Origin: Bacteroidales bacterium UBA5072
GTDB lineage: Bacteria > Bacteroidota > Bacteroidia > Bacteroidales > UBA10428
NCBI GenBank assembly: GCA_002415855.1
Contig: DIAS01000009.1
Coordinates: 1-64,000, forward strand
Length of the DNA: 64,000 nt
Reading direction: 5' to 3'
The notes below the pieces were generated by a model that had not been told where the DNA came from, made no database searches, and was given only the letters and a program-made list of their open reading frames with translations. Of this stretch, positions 16,827-27,800 are shown in pieces. Numbering within the stretch: the stretch's first letter is position 1; each line of letters opens with the position of its first letter. A program made the translations under genes and the position numbers.

Positions 16827-18602
16827 ATGCAAACCCATCATATCTTTGCCCGTTTCATCACCCTACTCTCCAAACGACTGAACCACAGGCAGCAGATGTA
16901 TCTGTTCAGCCTTATCATTGGCCTTGTCAGTGGTCTTGCCGCAGTGCTTCTGAAGAACGCAGTTCATTTTACACATCAGTTAGTCATGCGTTACGGCAAC
17001 CTTTTCCAGATTAACTTCCTGTACCTGGCCTTCCCGATGCTCGGCATCTTTCTGACTGTTTTGTATGTAAGGTATTTTGTGAAGGATGAAATGGGCCACG
17101 GCATTACCAAGATCCTGTATTCCCTTTCCAAGAAAGGAGGTTTTCTGCGGCCCCACAACAGTTATTCCTCTATTATCGCCTCAACACTTACCGTTGGTTT
17201 TGGTGGTTCTGTCGGACTGGAATCACCAATTGTGGTCACAGGATCAGCCATGGGATCAAACCTGGGGCGCTTGTTCGGCATGAATTACAAGTCGATCAGC
17301 ACCCTGATCGGTTGCGGAGCGGCAGGAGCCATAGCCGGTATTTTTAAGGCTCCTGTTGCCGGGGTTGTTTTTGCCCTCGAAGTTCTGATGCTGGATATAA
17401 GCGTCTCGTCAATCATTCCCCTGCTCATTTCGGCGGTTACCAGTGCCTCTATATCCTACCTGTTTCTTGATCCCGGCGTAAGTTTGAATTATCCGGTACA
17501 TGGGTCCTTCAATCTGGCAAATATACCCTGGTACATTGTTCTGGGAATTTTTGCCGGTTTTGTTTCCTTCTATTTTACCTGGATCACCGTCAGGATCGAA
17601 TCAGTTTTTTCGAAAATCAGGAAACCCGGTGTCCGGGTTATGACAGGTGGTCTAGTTCTGGGCGCCCTGATCCTGTTTTTCCCTTTGCTGTATGGTGAGG
17701 GGTATGATATTCTGAATATATTTCTGGAGGGTGATGTCCAGGAAATCGCCGTGGGAAGCCTGTTCTCCGGTCAGACAGGTAATTTACCGGTCTTTATGAC
17801 GTTTGTGGTTCTTGTTCTTTTGTTCAAACCAGTGGCCATGACGGCTACTACAGGCGGCGGAGGAGTGGGTGGAATTTTTGCCCCTACCATGTTCATGGGT
17901 GGGTTTACCGGTTATTTTGGATCACGCATGCTGAATATGGTTAGTTTTATACATGTCCCGGAAAAGAACTTCATTCTGGCCGGAATGGCCGGACTCATGG
18001 CCGGTGTAATGCATGCTCCTTTGTTTGCTATTTTTCTGATCGCCGAAATTACAGGCGGCTATGTACTTTTCATTCCGCTGATGATTACGTCCACGGTCTC
18101 CTTCATTACTAACCATTATTTTTCACCCCATTCAATATATACCCACAGGATAGCACAAAGAGGAGAGCTGCTTACACACAATAAGGACAAGGCGATTCTC
18201 ACGCTGCTCGAAATGGATAAGCTGATCGAAAGAGATTTTGTAGCGGTTTCACCCGAGGATTCACTGGGAAAGCTGGTAAAATCCATTTCCCGGTCTAAAC
18301 GAAACCTGTTCCCTGTGCTCACCGGTCATAATATGCTGGTTGGCGTGGTACTGCTCGACAGCATCCGGCATATCATCTTCAATACCGATATGTACAACCG
18401 GGTATTTGTGCGTGACCTGATGCAGCCTCCTCCAACGCATATTTCTCCCGGTGATTCCATGGAAAGCGTCATGAAGAAGTTTGAGGATAATGAAGCCTGG
18501 AACCTGCCTGTGGTAAACAACGGAGAGTACATCGGATTCCTGTCCAAGTCAAAACTCTTCTCCTATTACAGAAAGTGGCTTATTGAGATATCGGATGAAT
18601 AA
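16827..18602 (+). CDS. ClC-family chloride channel/antiporter with C-terminal CBS pair
   Basis: A 591-residue membrane protein with about ten or more spans and a C-terminal CBS pair (about 455-585). The ClC filter regions are present: MGHGITKI (region of GSGIP), GGSVGLESP with the gating Glu, GIFKAPVAGVVFALE, and GGGGVGGIFAPTMFMGG. The Glu means proton-coupled gating is possible. It moves chloride or similar anions; CBS domains usually bind adenine nucleotides. Its 3' end overlaps that of the convergent M48 protease gene by 23 bp. Confidence 0.92.
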   Translation: MQTHHIFARFITLLSKRLNHRQQMYLFSLIIGLVSGLAAVLLKNAVHFTHQLVMRYGNLFQINFLYLAFPMLGIFLTVLYVRYFVKDEMGHGITKILYSLSKKGGFLRPHNSYSSIIASTLTVGFGGSVGLESPIVVTGSAMGSNLGRLFGMNYKSISTLIGCGAAGAIAGIFKAPVAGVVFALEVLMLDISVSSIIPLLISAVTSASISYLFLDPGVSLNYPVHGSFNLANIPWYIVLGIFAGFVSFYFTWITVRIESVFSKIRKPGVRVMTGGLVLGALILFFPLLYGEGYDILNIFLEGDVQEIAVGSLFSGQTGNLPVFMTFVVLVLLFKPVAMTATTGGGGVGGIFAPTMFMGGFTGYFGSRMLNMVSFIHVPEKNFILAGMAGLMAGVMHAPLFAIFLIAEITGGYVLFIPLMITSTVSFITNHYFSPHSIYTHRIAQRGELLTHNKDKAILTLLEMDKLIERDFVAVSPEDSLGKLVKSISRSKRNLFPVLTGHNMLVGVVLLDSIRHIIFNTDMYNRVFVRDLMQPPPTHISPGDSMESVMKKFEDNEAWNLPVVNNGEYIGFLSKSKLFSYYRKWLIEISDE

Positions 18603-19377
18603 TCTGGTCCTTTACGGCATCCCAGTTTATATCGATTTTTTCTTCAGAAAAGTTCTTTTCCAAAGTATATTGATAGGCAGATTTTATTCTTGAATCCAGG
18701 TCGGGGTGTGACATCACGATTTCCATCTGCGGATTATATGCACCGGATTCTTCTTTGAGATGCCGGAAGGCGGTTCCCATGATGTGCGGATTGATCCTTG
18801 ATTTTTCCAGCAGCCTGAGGCCAAACCGGTCAGCCTCTTCCTCCTGCCTCCGGCTGAAAGCTGAGGTGGTAAGCAACTCAGCAGCCTCTGATGCCAGGGC
18901 CTCATCGGAAAAAAGAATGGAAGCAGTAAAATTGGCCAACAATTTGGAAAGGGTATGCCTTTGTTCGATATGTCCGATCTCATGTGCCAGTACGGCAGCG
19001 CATTCCTCGGGTGACTTCATAAGGCCAATGAGTCCTGTGGTTACGACAATATATCCCCCAGGGAGGGCAAAAGCATTGGCGATCCCGTTTTCCACAAGAA
19101 CGGTCTGATATGAATAGCGGTTTGAATCGAGCGCGCTGCATAGCCTTTTTGTAATGATGTCAAGTGCTTTAAGCACTGTGTCATTTTCAATCCGCCGGAA
19201 TTCAGGATTGGAGAGCGTGGCTTTGAGCAAAAGCTCTCCCAGCTTTTCTTCCTTTTCGACGGATAGACGGAATATAGCCTTTCTCGGTCCAATGGGGAAC
19301 ATGGTAAATATTCCCCATATGGAACCGAAAATAAGCAGCAGTACAATACCCTCCCAAAGGAGCTTTTTTTTATTCAT
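18580..19377 (-). CDS. Membrane-anchored M48 family zinc metalloprotease
   Basis: A 265-residue peptidase with an N-terminal hydrophobic anchor (about 8-28), then the M48 catalytic HEIGH at 132-136 and the third zinc ligand in EEEADRFG (about 179-186). There is no TPR domain of the BepA kind. It probably degrades or trims misfolded periplasmic/outer-membrane proteins. It lies 5 bp after the DUF4870 gene in a three-gene minus-strand operon. Confidence 0.88.
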   Translation of the reverse strand: MNKKKLLWEGIVLLLIFGSIWGIFTMFPIGPRKAIFRLSVEKEEKLGELLLKATLSNPEFRRIENDTVLKALDIITKRLCSALDSNRYSYQTVLVENGIANAFALPGGYIVVTTGLIGLMKSPEECAAVLAHEIGHIEQRHTLSKLLANFTASILFSDEALASEAAELLTTSAFSRRQEEEADRFGLRLLEKSRINPHIMGTAFRHLKEESGAYNPQMEIVMSHPDLDSRIKSAYQYTLEKNFSEEKIDINWDAVKDQIIHPISQ

Positions 19378-19382
19378 TTCAC

Positions 19383-19880
19383 CTACATTTTTGGAGGTGC
19401 ATTTACCGGTTTTACCTCCGGTTTCGGCCTGCCCGAAAAAGCCTGCTGGTAGGATATCCTGCCGAAGAATAGATAATAGTACATAAGTCCCTTCCGGGCC
19501 TTGGCCGCAGCAACCAGACTGAAAACCAGGTCTACGATGTTTACCACAGCCACCATGATAGCATATCCTTTGAATCCATTGGTAAATGTTGCGTCATTGA
19601 CCAGGCAAATGATCAGCCATATCAGAAGTGCCAGGTTAAGCAGGGTTACAGGGATTTGTGAATACAAAGCCTGCAGCGAATGAAAGTATACAAAACGCCC
19701 CTTGCTCTTATTCAGGTACAGATATACAAATGAGGCGATCAGGTTAAGGAGCGGAAGGGGAAGTGCAACGGCAACACCTGCAAACATCATCAGGTAAGCA
19801 CCCATGGCATCCTCTTTTTCCCTGATTGAGATCTCATCAGGCTGAGGTACTGGCAAATATGCGGCATTACTGTCTTCCAT
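19383..19880 (-). CDS. DUF4870-like (Tic20-type) small membrane protein
   Basis: A 165-residue protein with an acidic N-terminal tail (to about residue 24) and about four hydrophobic spans. The FVYFHSLQALYSQ segment is typical of the DUF4870/Tic20-like group, whose role is unknown. The ATG at 19880 is chosen because it starts 7 bp after the stop of the DUF4389 gene; the longer frame would run far into that gene. It sits in an operon with DUF4389 and M48. Confidence 0.75.
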   Translation of the reverse strand: MEDSNAAYLPVPQPDEISIREKEDAMGAYLMMFAGVAVALPLPLLNLIASFVYLYLNKSKGRFVYFHSLQALYSQIPVTLLNLALLIWLIICLVNDATFTNGFKGYAIMVAVVNIVDLVFSLVAAAKARKGLMYYYLFFGRISYQQAFSGRPKPEVKPVNAPPKM

Positions 19881-19887
19881 GGGCAGT

Positions 19888-20478
19888 CTATTCAACCTCC
19901 TTACCGGTGAACGGCGGATAATCATCCGTCATGAACAGCAAGTATGCATTCACACGGGTTCCCCAACGGAGCATGCCTGTAACAAATTCATGGAGAGAAG
20001 CCGGATACTCGCCGGTTATCAATACTACAAACCAGGCTACAAACATGACCACCCATGTTGCTATTGCCCTGAAAAACAACATAAAGCCATGAGGGATTCC
20101 CACATAAATCCATCCGAACAGCAACCGCAAAAGGAGCAGGGCCCGGCTAAGTTTTTCTGGATAGGGCATATCAAAAGATACATTCTCATCCTGCACGCTG
20201 ATACCGAAACCGGGATAACCGTCGGAAAGATTCATGAGTCTCGCCCTAAGTCTCAGTCCCCAACGCATATATCCTACCTGGAACTCATACATGCTCTGCG
20301 GATAGCGGCCTGTAAAAAGCACTACCCAGAAGGAAACAAAGGTGAGAATAGCGGACCAGATACCCAGGAACATAAGAATAAAACCATGGGGCAGAGCCAT
20401 GTACAGCCAGCCGAAAAGCGTACGAAGAAGAAGTTCAAGACGGGAATAGCTTTCCTGATGTTTAATGGTTAGTTTCAT
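19888..20478 (-). CDS. DUF4389 membrane protein made of two tandem repeats
   Basis: A 196-residue protein consisting of two related halves. Each begins with a Y.EK/R.SR.LLLLR.LFGW.Y..(I/L)PHGF pattern (about 10-33 and 106-132). Each then has hydrophobic spans, a WFVVL.TG.YP stretch and MLRW..R..AYL...DDYPPF-type endings. This is the DUF4389 fold duplicated in tandem, common in Bacteroidota; its function is unknown. It is first in the operon with DUF4870 and the M48 protease. Confidence 0.85.
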   Translation of the reverse strand: MKLTIKHQESYSRLELLLRTLFGWLYMALPHGFILMFLGIWSAILTFVSFWVVLFTGRYPQSMYEFQVGYMRWGLRLRARLMNLSDGYPGFGISVQDENVSFDMPYPEKLSRALLLLRLLFGWIYVGIPHGFMLFFRAIATWVVMFVAWFVVLITGEYPASLHEFVTGMLRWGTRVNAYLLFMTDDYPPFTGKEVE

Positions 20479-20712
20479 AGATGAGTTTTTATTTATTAAG
20501 GGGTTAAGAACATTTCAACACAGAAATATTTGATGCATCGGTCGTTGATGCTGCGAAATGCCTGATATTTAAATAACGGATTGATGATGCTGATATAATG
20601 ATTGATCTTGAACAATTTAAAAATATAAAATATTTCAGGGATTTGAAAGGGATAATGGGATAATTTCTGATAAACTAATCGGAATTAATTTTTTTACTCC
20701 TTTACAAAACAT

Positions 20713-20720
20713 TATTTTTG
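20713..20720 (+). promoter_or_regulatory. Predicted glyA -7 box
   Basis: TATTTTTG matches TAnnTTTG exactly, 22 bp before the glyA ATG; no clear -33 box. Confidence 0.4.
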
Positions 20721-20742
20721 AAACAAATCAAAAAACAGCATT

Positions 20743-22023
20743 ATGGAAAGGGATTCACGACTATTTGACCTGATCAGAAAAGAAAACGATCGCCAGTTAC
20801 ACGGCATTGAGCTGATTGCCTCTGAGAATTTCGTCAGCGACCAGGTATTGGAAGCCATGGGCTCCTGCCTTACCAATAAGTACGCCGAAGGTTTACCAGG
20901 GAAGCGGTATTATGGTGGTTGCCAGGTGGTGGATGAAGTTGAGGAGCTGGCCATTGCAAGGATCAAAACTTTGTTTAATGCCTGTTGGGCGAATGTGCAG
21001 CCCCATTCAGGAGCCCAGGCCAATGCGGCCGTAATGCTGGCAGTGCTGACACCGGGTGATAAGTTCATGGGGCTCGATCTGTCGCACGGCGGACATTTAT
21101 CACACGGTTCACCAGTGAATTCATCCGGGATCCTTTACCATCCCATAGCCTATACGTTGAATCCCGATACCGAAAGAGTGGATTACGATAAAATGGAGGA
21201 GACAGCACTCCGTGAGAAGCCTAAGCTGATCATCGCGGGAGCATCGGCGTATTCACGCGATTGGGATTATGCCCGTATGCGGGCTATCGCTGATAAGGTG
21301 GGCGCGTTACTGATGGCCGATATCGCGCATCCGGCCGGCCTTATCGCCAAGAGATTGCTGAATCAGCCGTTTCCGCATTGTCATATCGTTACAACAACAA
21401 CTCACAAAACCCTCCGCGGTCCGCGGGGCGGATTGATTCTGCTGGGGGATGATTTCCCAAATCCCTGGGGATATACCACACCCAAAGGAGAGATCAAAAT
21501 GATGTCGAACCTGCTTGATCTTGCAGTCTTCCCAGGAACCCAGGGTGGACCGCTGGAGCATGTGATCGCCTCCAAAGCCGTAGCCTTTGGTGAAGCGCTT
21601 ACTGATTCATACAAGGTTTATATTACCCAGGTGAAGAAGAATGCTGCCGTGATGGCAAAAGCTTTTATGGATTTGGGTTATAAGGTTGTATCAGGTGGAA
21701 CGGACAACCATTCCATGCTGATCGATCTGCGTACCAAAGTTCCTGAAATTACCGGGAAAATGGTCGAAAACACCCTTGTCAGGGCCGATATCACACTGAA
21801 CAAAAACATGGTCCCGTTCGATTCACGCACACCTTTTACTACTTCGGGCGTAAGGGTAGGGACACCCGCAATTACTACCCGGGGTGCCAAAGAAGACCTC
21901 ATTGAAACGGTGGTTGAGCTCATCGACGAGGTTATTATGCATATTGAGGATGAAAAGGTAATCCAAACCGTCAGGGAGAAGGTGAACAGGCTTATGAAGG
22001 ATTATCCCCTCTTTGCCTGGTAA
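20743..22023 (+). CDS. glyA: Serine hydroxymethyltransferase
   Basis: A 426-residue PLP enzyme that interconverts serine and glycine with tetrahydrofolate. The PLP lysine lies in [15 protein letters not shown] (K222). The [14 protein letters not shown] and HSGAQAN segments are typical, and length is normal. It has its own promoter-like box upstream and is followed after 20 bp by a TSUP transporter. Confidence 0.97.
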   Translation: MERDSRLFDLIRKENDRQLHGIELIASENFVSDQVLEAMGSCLTNKYAEGLPGKRYYGGCQVVDEVEELAIARIKTLFNACWANVQPHSGAQANAAVMLAVLTPGDKFMGLDLSHGGHLSHGSPVNSSGILYHPIAYTLNPDTERVDYDKMEETALREKPKLIIAGASAYSRDWDYARMRAIADKVGALLMADIAHPAGLIAKRLLNQPFPHCHIVTTTTHKTLRGPRGGLILLGDDFPNPWGYTTPKGEIKMMSNLLDLAVFPGTQGGPLEHVIASKAVAFGEALTDSYKVYITQVKKNAAVMAKAFMDLGYKVVSGGTDNHSMLIDLRTKVPEITGKMVENTLVRADITLNKNMVPFDSRTPFTTSGVRVGTPAITTRGAKEDLIETVVELIDEVIMHIEDEKVIQTVREKVNRLMKDYPLFAW

Positions 22024-22043
22024 ATTATACTATTCAACTACAC

Positions 22044-22808
22044 ATGGATTTCGCTAATCTGGAATGGTACCAGTATCTGCTGATCATAGGAGCCGGCCTT
22101 ATCGCCGGCTTTATTAATACCCTGGCAGGAAGCGGGTCACTGCTTACCCTGCCCTTGTTGATTTTTATTGGCCTTCCTCCCAACGTGGCCAATGGCACAA
22201 ACCGTATCGCCATTATGCTGCAGAGCCTGGTCGGTTCCATGGGTTTCCGCAAGCAGGGCGCACTCGACCTCAGAGCAGGCCTGACACTGGGCATACCCTC
22301 GGTAGCGGGTTCCATTGCCGGTGCGCTTATTGCCCTGGCCATCAATGCCAAATCGATGGAAAGGGTTGTGGGTGTGCTTCTGATTGTAATGTTCTTCGTT
22401 GTGCTGTTAAAACCCGAAGCCTGGCTGAAAGGAAGAAAGGAGAAGGGCATGGCCGGGTCGCTCTGGGTAAACTTCATCGTTTTCTTCCTCATCGGGGTTT
22501 ATGGCGGTTTCATCCAGGCCGGTGTGGGTTTTTTCCTGCTGGGGGGACTAGTTCTCGGAGCCGGGCTTGATCTCGTCAGGGCCAATGCCATCAAGAATTT
22601 TCTTGTTTTCCTCTACACACCGTTTGCTCTTGCGGTATATGTGATCGGACACCAGGTTGATTACAAGGCAGGTTTGATACTATCCATTGGCAGTATGACA
22701 GGAGCATGGCTGGGTACACGTTCTGCCGTATCGTGGGGACCAATTTTTGTGCGGTATGTGCTGCTGATTGCTGTGCTGATCTCTGCTGTGCAATTGATAT
22801 TCTTCTGA
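22044..22808 (+). CDS. TSUP (TauE/SafE) family transporter
   Basis: A 254-residue protein with about eight hydrophobic spans. The two family repeat motifs are visible, each with a Gly-rich turn: GFINTLAGSGSLLTLPLL (about 22-39) and GGFIQAGVGFFLLGGL (about 153-168). TSUP proteins move sulfite, sulfoacetate, taurine-derived or other organic anions. It is 20 bp after glyA and ends 1 bp from the stop of the convergent tonB gene. Substrate unknown. Confidence 0.88.
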   Translation: MDFANLEWYQYLLIIGAGLIAGFINTLAGSGSLLTLPLLIFIGLPPNVANGTNRIAIMLQSLVGSMGFRKQGALDLRAGLTLGIPSVAGSIAGALIALAINAKSMERVVGVLLIVMFFVVLLKPEAWLKGRKEKGMAGSLWVNFIVFFLIGVYGGFIQAGVGFFLLGGLVLGAGLDLVRANAIKNFLVFLYTPFALAVYVIGHQVDYKAGLILSIGSMTGAWLGTRSAVSWGPIFVRYVLLIAVLISAVQLIFF

Positions 22809-22809
22809 T

Positions 22810-23607
22810 CTATTGCAGCTTGAAATGGTAGGTAATAGTCCCGACCTGTCGCTCGGGCGCGTCACTTTTCAGGTTAAATTTCGACTCCAGCGCTGCTTTC
22901 TTGGCCGCGGCATATAAAGTATTATCCACCAGGGTTGAGCCTTTAAAACCGGGTGTTGCGCTGATCACCTTGCCTGATCTGTCAACGGTAATCTCTACGA
23001 CTACGATACCTTCCTTTAAAATGTTGAATTCAGGCTTCTGTAAATGAAGCGGGTTACGTCCGTTCAGGTTGGCAACCATTCCTCCGCCACCAAGACCTTT
23101 TGAATAATTATCGGATTCAGGCGTTCCGGTTGGATCACCCTGGTTACCGGATCCTTTGTAAATTCCTTCTGATGTACCGGATTCGGTGGTAGAAGCCCCT
23201 TTGGTGCCTTTATTTGAATACAGGGCCTTGGTGTTCACTACTGGCTTTGCCGGTTCCTTCACCGGGGTTTGTAAAGGTTTGACAACGGCCTTTTGTTCGG
23301 GTTTCTTCTCAGTCTTTATGGCTTCATCGGGCTTTTTAACCGCAGGAGCCTCCTCAAAGTCCTGGGTCATGAGGCCATCTTTGGTTTCAGGCGGAACAGC
23401 AGGAGCAGCATCTGCACCATTATCTGCAGCATTATTTAAGGCGGGTTCGAACAGTCCCCCGGCATTCTCCACATCACCAAAGTTAATAAGAATACCTCCT
23501 TCCGAAGGTGTTGGTATTGAAAGGGTAATGTAAGTAAATATAAGCAACAGCACAACAATGCTGTGTACGATACAAGTGCCCACAATGCCGTAATGCCTTT
23601 CAGTCAT
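22810..23607 (-). CDS. tonB: TonB-like energy transducer
   Basis: A 265-residue protein: an inner-membrane anchor at about 10-30 (IVHSIVVLLLIFTYITL), a Pro/Lys-rich linker typical of periplasm-spanning TonB (about 90-135, KPDEAIKTEKKPEQK), and a C-terminal TonB domain (about 190-265, EGIVVVEITVDRSGKVI). It links the ExbB/ExbD motor to outer-membrane TonB-dependent receptors. It is last in exbB-exbD-tonB with a 4-bp gap after exbD. The TolA/TonB distinction relies on the C-terminal domain. Confidence 0.88.
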   Translation of the reverse strand: MTERHYGIVGTCIVHSIVVLLLIFTYITLSIPTPSEGGILINFGDVENAGGLFEPALNNAADNGADAAPAVPPETKDGLMTQDFEEAPAVKKPDEAIKTEKKPEQKAVVKPLQTPVKEPAKPVVNTKALYSNKGTKGASTTESGTSEGIYKGSGNQGDPTGTPESDNYSKGLGGGGMVANLNGRNPLHLQKPEFNILKEGIVVVEITVDRSGKVISATPGFKGSTLVDNTLYAAAKKAALESKFNLKSDAPERQVGTITYHFKLQ

Positions 23608-23611
23608 GCTG

Positions 23612-24013
23612 CTATTTTTTGATCTCGGGACTGGTAGCCAGTATTACTTTATAATTGTTTCTTTTGGCAATATTCATGACATCCACGATGTATTCAATCG
23701 GGACAGATCTTTCAGCATGGATGGCAATGGTTGGATCTTCTGTTTTTCCTACCTTCTGGCGGAGCAATGTCTCAAGCTGGGTTATATCAACAGGAGTCTT
23801 TTCTACAAAAAAAACGATGTCCTTGGTAATGGAAACAGTGGTAATGGGCCTGCTGGTAGTCTGACTGTTACTCCTCGGCAGGAGCAACTTGATCGCGTTG
23901 GGCGAAACAAGTGTTGAAGTAAGCATGAAAAACAACAACAGCAGGAAGATGATATCAGTCATTCCGGCAACGCTGTAACTCACTTCGACTTTATTTCTGG
24001 AACGTAAGGCCAT
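23612..24013 (-). CDS. exbD: ExbD/TolR biopolymer transport protein
   Basis: A 133-residue protein with one span (about 18-38). The membrane-proximal VSYSVAGMTDIIFLLLLFF contains the Asp that carries protons in ExbD/TolR. The periplasmic domain follows. It lies between exbB and tonB in a tight operon. Confidence 0.92.
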   Translation of the reverse strand: MALRSRNKVEVSYSVAGMTDIIFLLLLFFMLTSTLVSPNAIKLLLPRSNSQTTSRPITTVSITKDIVFFVEKTPVDITQLETLLRQKVGKTEDPTIAIHAERSVPIEYIVDVMNIAKRNNYKVILATSPEIKK

Positions 24014-24036
24014 ATCTCGTGTTTCAAATGGATAAG

Positions 24037-24738
24037 TTACTTCTTAACAGGTTCATTCAGCAGGTCCATGAATTCCATGGAATAAGCTTCCAATCTGTTA
24101 ACCAGTTCTTCAACCCTGGCAACCAGATAGTTGTAAGCAAAGAAGGCAGGGATTCCCACCAGTAATCCCCCAACAGTTGTGATCAATGCAATGTAAATAC
24201 CATTGGACAGAATCCCGATATCAAGACTGGTACCAGCATTCGCCATATCCATGAATGTCTTGACCATACCCAGCACCGTGCCGAAAAATCCAAGCATCGG
24301 AGCGCCTCCTGCACAGGACGCAAGAATGGCCAGGCCTTTCTCAAGCTTGTAGACCTCTACCTGACCGATATTCTGAATGGCCGTATTGATATCGTTCAGC
24401 GGGCGTCCGATCCTGCTGATCCCTTTTTCAATCATACGGGCCAGTGGATTGCTGGTTGACTGACACAGGGCCATGGCAGAATCAACCTTTCCGTCATGAA
24501 TGTAGTCTTTGATCCTGTTCATGAAATTCTGGTCGATCCTCGATGCATTGCGCAGGGCCATAAAACGTTCGATAAATATATATACCGCAATTACAGAAAG
24601 TATGGCGATAGGTATCATAACCCAACCCCCTTTGAATGCAAGATCAATGTATGAAACCTGGTTTTCACTGACAGCAGTGCTGGCGTTTAAACTCTCCGCG
24701 GTGCCGGATACGACATTTTGTAATAATACAAACAACAT
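24037..24738 (-). CDS. exbB: ExbB/TolQ/MotA proton-channel protein
   Basis: A 233-residue protein with three hydrophobic spans (about 32-50, 140-165, 180-205). The MotA/TolQ/ExbB domain pattern is visible as LAILASCAGGAPMLGFFGTVLGMVKTF followed by ALITTVGGLLVGIPAFFAYN. The N-terminal periplasmic extension (about 1-30) is uncleaved or a signal. It is first in the operon and forms the proton channel with ExbD. Confidence 0.92.
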   Translation of the reverse strand: MLFVLLQNVVSGTAESLNASTAVSENQVSYIDLAFKGGWVMIPIAILSVIAVYIFIERFMALRNASRIDQNFMNRIKDYIHDGKVDSAMALCQSTSNPLARMIEKGISRIGRPLNDINTAIQNIGQVEVYKLEKGLAILASCAGGAPMLGFFGTVLGMVKTFMDMANAGTSLDIGILSNGIYIALITTVGGLLVGIPAFFAYNYLVARVEELVNRLEAYSMEFMDLLNEPVKK

Positions 24739-24810
24739 ATACTGGTTTTTATTGATTCGCCAAAATTAAATAAACGATGAATGCCGGGGTTTATTTTTTA
24801 AGGTTAGTTA

Positions 24811-27800
24811 TTAACCGCCCAGATCTGTTTCCCCCTTTGTTGCCGGTTCCTCCTCTTTCTTTCCGAAAACAGCCTGCAGATAGCGCTTCCAAAGCTCTTC
24901 CAGGGTGGTGAATTCCTCCTTGTAAAAAACGCCTAATCCTTGCGTATAAGGATTGTCATAAAGCATATCATTGTTGGCATGATTGTATGTTTTGATCCTG
25001 AACTTCCCGTTTTTGGTGATCTTATAGTCGATGTCAAACTCACCTACAATGTTGTCAGATTGACTTGCTGCTGCATTGGTTGCCACATCCACACTGCCGT
25101 TTATGGTCAGCCTGTCATTAAACAACTGGGTCGACAGGGCTACCTGAACCTCATCATTTTTCATTTCGCGATTCGTCCGATAGTTTACGCCAACATCCAC
25201 ATCATTATTGATCTGGGAAAGCCAGTGGCTTAGTTGATTTGACAGGAATTCACTTGCATTTACTCCGGCAGCGCTTGAATAGGGTGAGGCCATGGTACCT
25301 TCCTGAGGTTGCATGCCTGACCGTGTATTACTCAGATAGAACCGGTTGAGGGTCAGTAATGAAATAAACTGCTTATTCAGTTCTTCACTTGAGCTGATGG
25401 CACTGTTTACTATCAGACGTGTTGATTCGTCGGCATTCGGAAGGTAGATATCATATTTCACGTCGGGCGTCATCAGTCTTCCGGTCATTGTTAACCGGTC
25501 GTTAACATTGATTTTCCTGTCATCGCCGCTCCCCAGCAAATCCTTCAAAGAAGCTTTTGTGGGATAATTGGCGACTATATCAATTGTGGCATCGAACGGA
25601 TCACCGTTCCAGCGAATGGTGCCGCCGGGTTCAATGGTAAGCTTCTTGTTGATGATATTCTGCAGGGTGAAAAGGTAATCACCTTCTTCAATCGTAAAAT
25701 CGCCATACATCAGGAAGTTACCGGTTGTGCTGATCTTCATGTCGAGATTGCCGTTTCCCTTACCTTTGATGATGTCACCGAGCTTGGGATCAAAAATGAT
25801 CTGCACCTCAGCATCGGGTGTCACGGTCAGATCAAAATTTATCTGCATGCCAGACAGATTAACCTGGTACTCGTTTTGTTCCGACTCAGGGACCTTCTCC
25901 TGGTATAAGTTGCTGATGGAAATAAACTGGTACTCATCGAGCTTGCCGGTTGAGGTCAGGGGGATCTTGATGCTTGTGTTCTTATCGGTAGTTGCTGAGA
26001 TGTCCATTACAATGTTCCTGGGAGGTCCGGATATTTTAATGATCCCGGTGGCATAAGCCGTTCCATAGAACAGCTGATTATCAGTCTGTGTAGTATTCAT
26101 ACACAGAAAATCACTGGAACGGATGACAAGATCAAGCTGAAAATCTTTTAGGAATCTGTTCCGGATTGCTCCTGAAAGATAGGCGGAATTACCCTTTGGA
26201 TCATAAATCCTCACATCCTTGAAGTAGATGTTGTTGTTCTCAATATCCACCTTTTCAGTGAAATTGTAACGGGTCTTCAGGTAATTTACCGTAAAGGCCG
26301 TCTTCTGCAGGTTGATCTCACCGTTCAGCAAAGGTTTGGATATGGTCCCTGTAAGGGTTGCGTTACCTGAAGCTACACCCCTGAGATCACTAAAAATGAC
26401 ACGCACATAAGGATTAAAGAGGTTTAGCCGCAGTTTGTTAAGATTTAGACTGAAATCAAGCTTCCCCTGGTTTGTCGGAAGATATTCACCGCTGATGTCG
26501 ACTGTTTTCAGATTATCACGCATGGCATAGGCCTGCAAACCTAATGCTTTACGCTCGTCATCCCATTTTGACTGTATCACTGTATTCCCCAGCATCTCTT
26601 TGTTAATTACCAGGCTGTCAATTGTAAGCAAACTGGTAAAAAGGGTATTTTCATATATGCTTGAAACAGAAGCTTTGCCATTAAGTATGCCTGCCAGCTG
26701 GTATCCTGACGGTGCTGTGATCCCGTTCAGATTGCCCAGATTGAAATGGCTGAAAAGAAAATTCAACTCGTCGGTCGGATCCTCGGACAGGGCACCGTCT
26801 ATTCCGAAATAATCCTTCCTGTGATTGATAACCAGTCCATCAAACAGGATCCGGGTGCTGTCAATGCTGATGTTCCCGGGTTGGATAGCCCAAATGGTGT
26901 CATTGGTAATGATGCTGGCCGGGAACAGGTGTATGTCAAAATGAGGGAACCTGCTTCCCTGGCGCCTCGATACATTACCCAAGGCACGAACATCGCCTCT
27001 GTATTGTATGTCTTGCCAGTTGTTCCAGCGTACATGCAAAGCTGCCGAATCATCCTTGATGTTTGAAAGTACGGTAAAATTCTCAAGGGATATCCGGTTT
27101 CCCAGGGAGAGGTTTAAACCCCCGGCTTCAATGTTCATTGAATCGGCATCACTATTTACAAGTAAATTCATATTATTCCAGGTAATACTCCTGACGGTCA
27201 GTTTGGATGAATGAAGCATTAGCTGCAATCGTTGATTTTCGGGTTTGTAGGAAAGGTTTAAGGTTGTATTCTCTGCCAGGCTGTAATCCGGCAAAAAGAA
27301 ATCCAGCAAAGGCTTGACATTCTTTATGGTGGCCTTCAGGTCGAGGTTATGATCCGGTATCCGGTTCTTTAAACCTGAAGAATCGGTAAGGGACGGCAGG
27401 TACGACAGGATGAAATACCTGACAGATTCATCCAATTTAGTTAGTTCATAAGTACCAGTCAGATCTGCATCTATAAAATCGGAACGAAGCTGCAGCCTGT
27501 TGCTTCCGGAGTTATTCTCGGCCAGTATGCTGAAATCATAAACCTGCAGTTGTTTGTCCTTTTTAATAAACAGTGAATTTAACAGCTTTACCTCGCCATT
27601 GAGACTGTTGATGGAGTTTCCACGGGCATTGGCTATCAAAAAGCAGGATGCCCTGAAATCGGGGTCGGATTTATCGATGTTCAAGGCATATAAATTGGCA
27701 TCAGTAATGTTTGCATTAAAATCAAAAACGGCAACAGAATCAGTAAGATTCACCTTCCCCAGAAATTCGAGCTCGATATTGGGATCATGTATATTGACCG

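Noticed and set aside
19879..20472. 197-codon plus-strand frame opposite DUF4389
   Set aside because: It is a shadow of a clear membrane-protein gene; the translation is low-complexity and polar.
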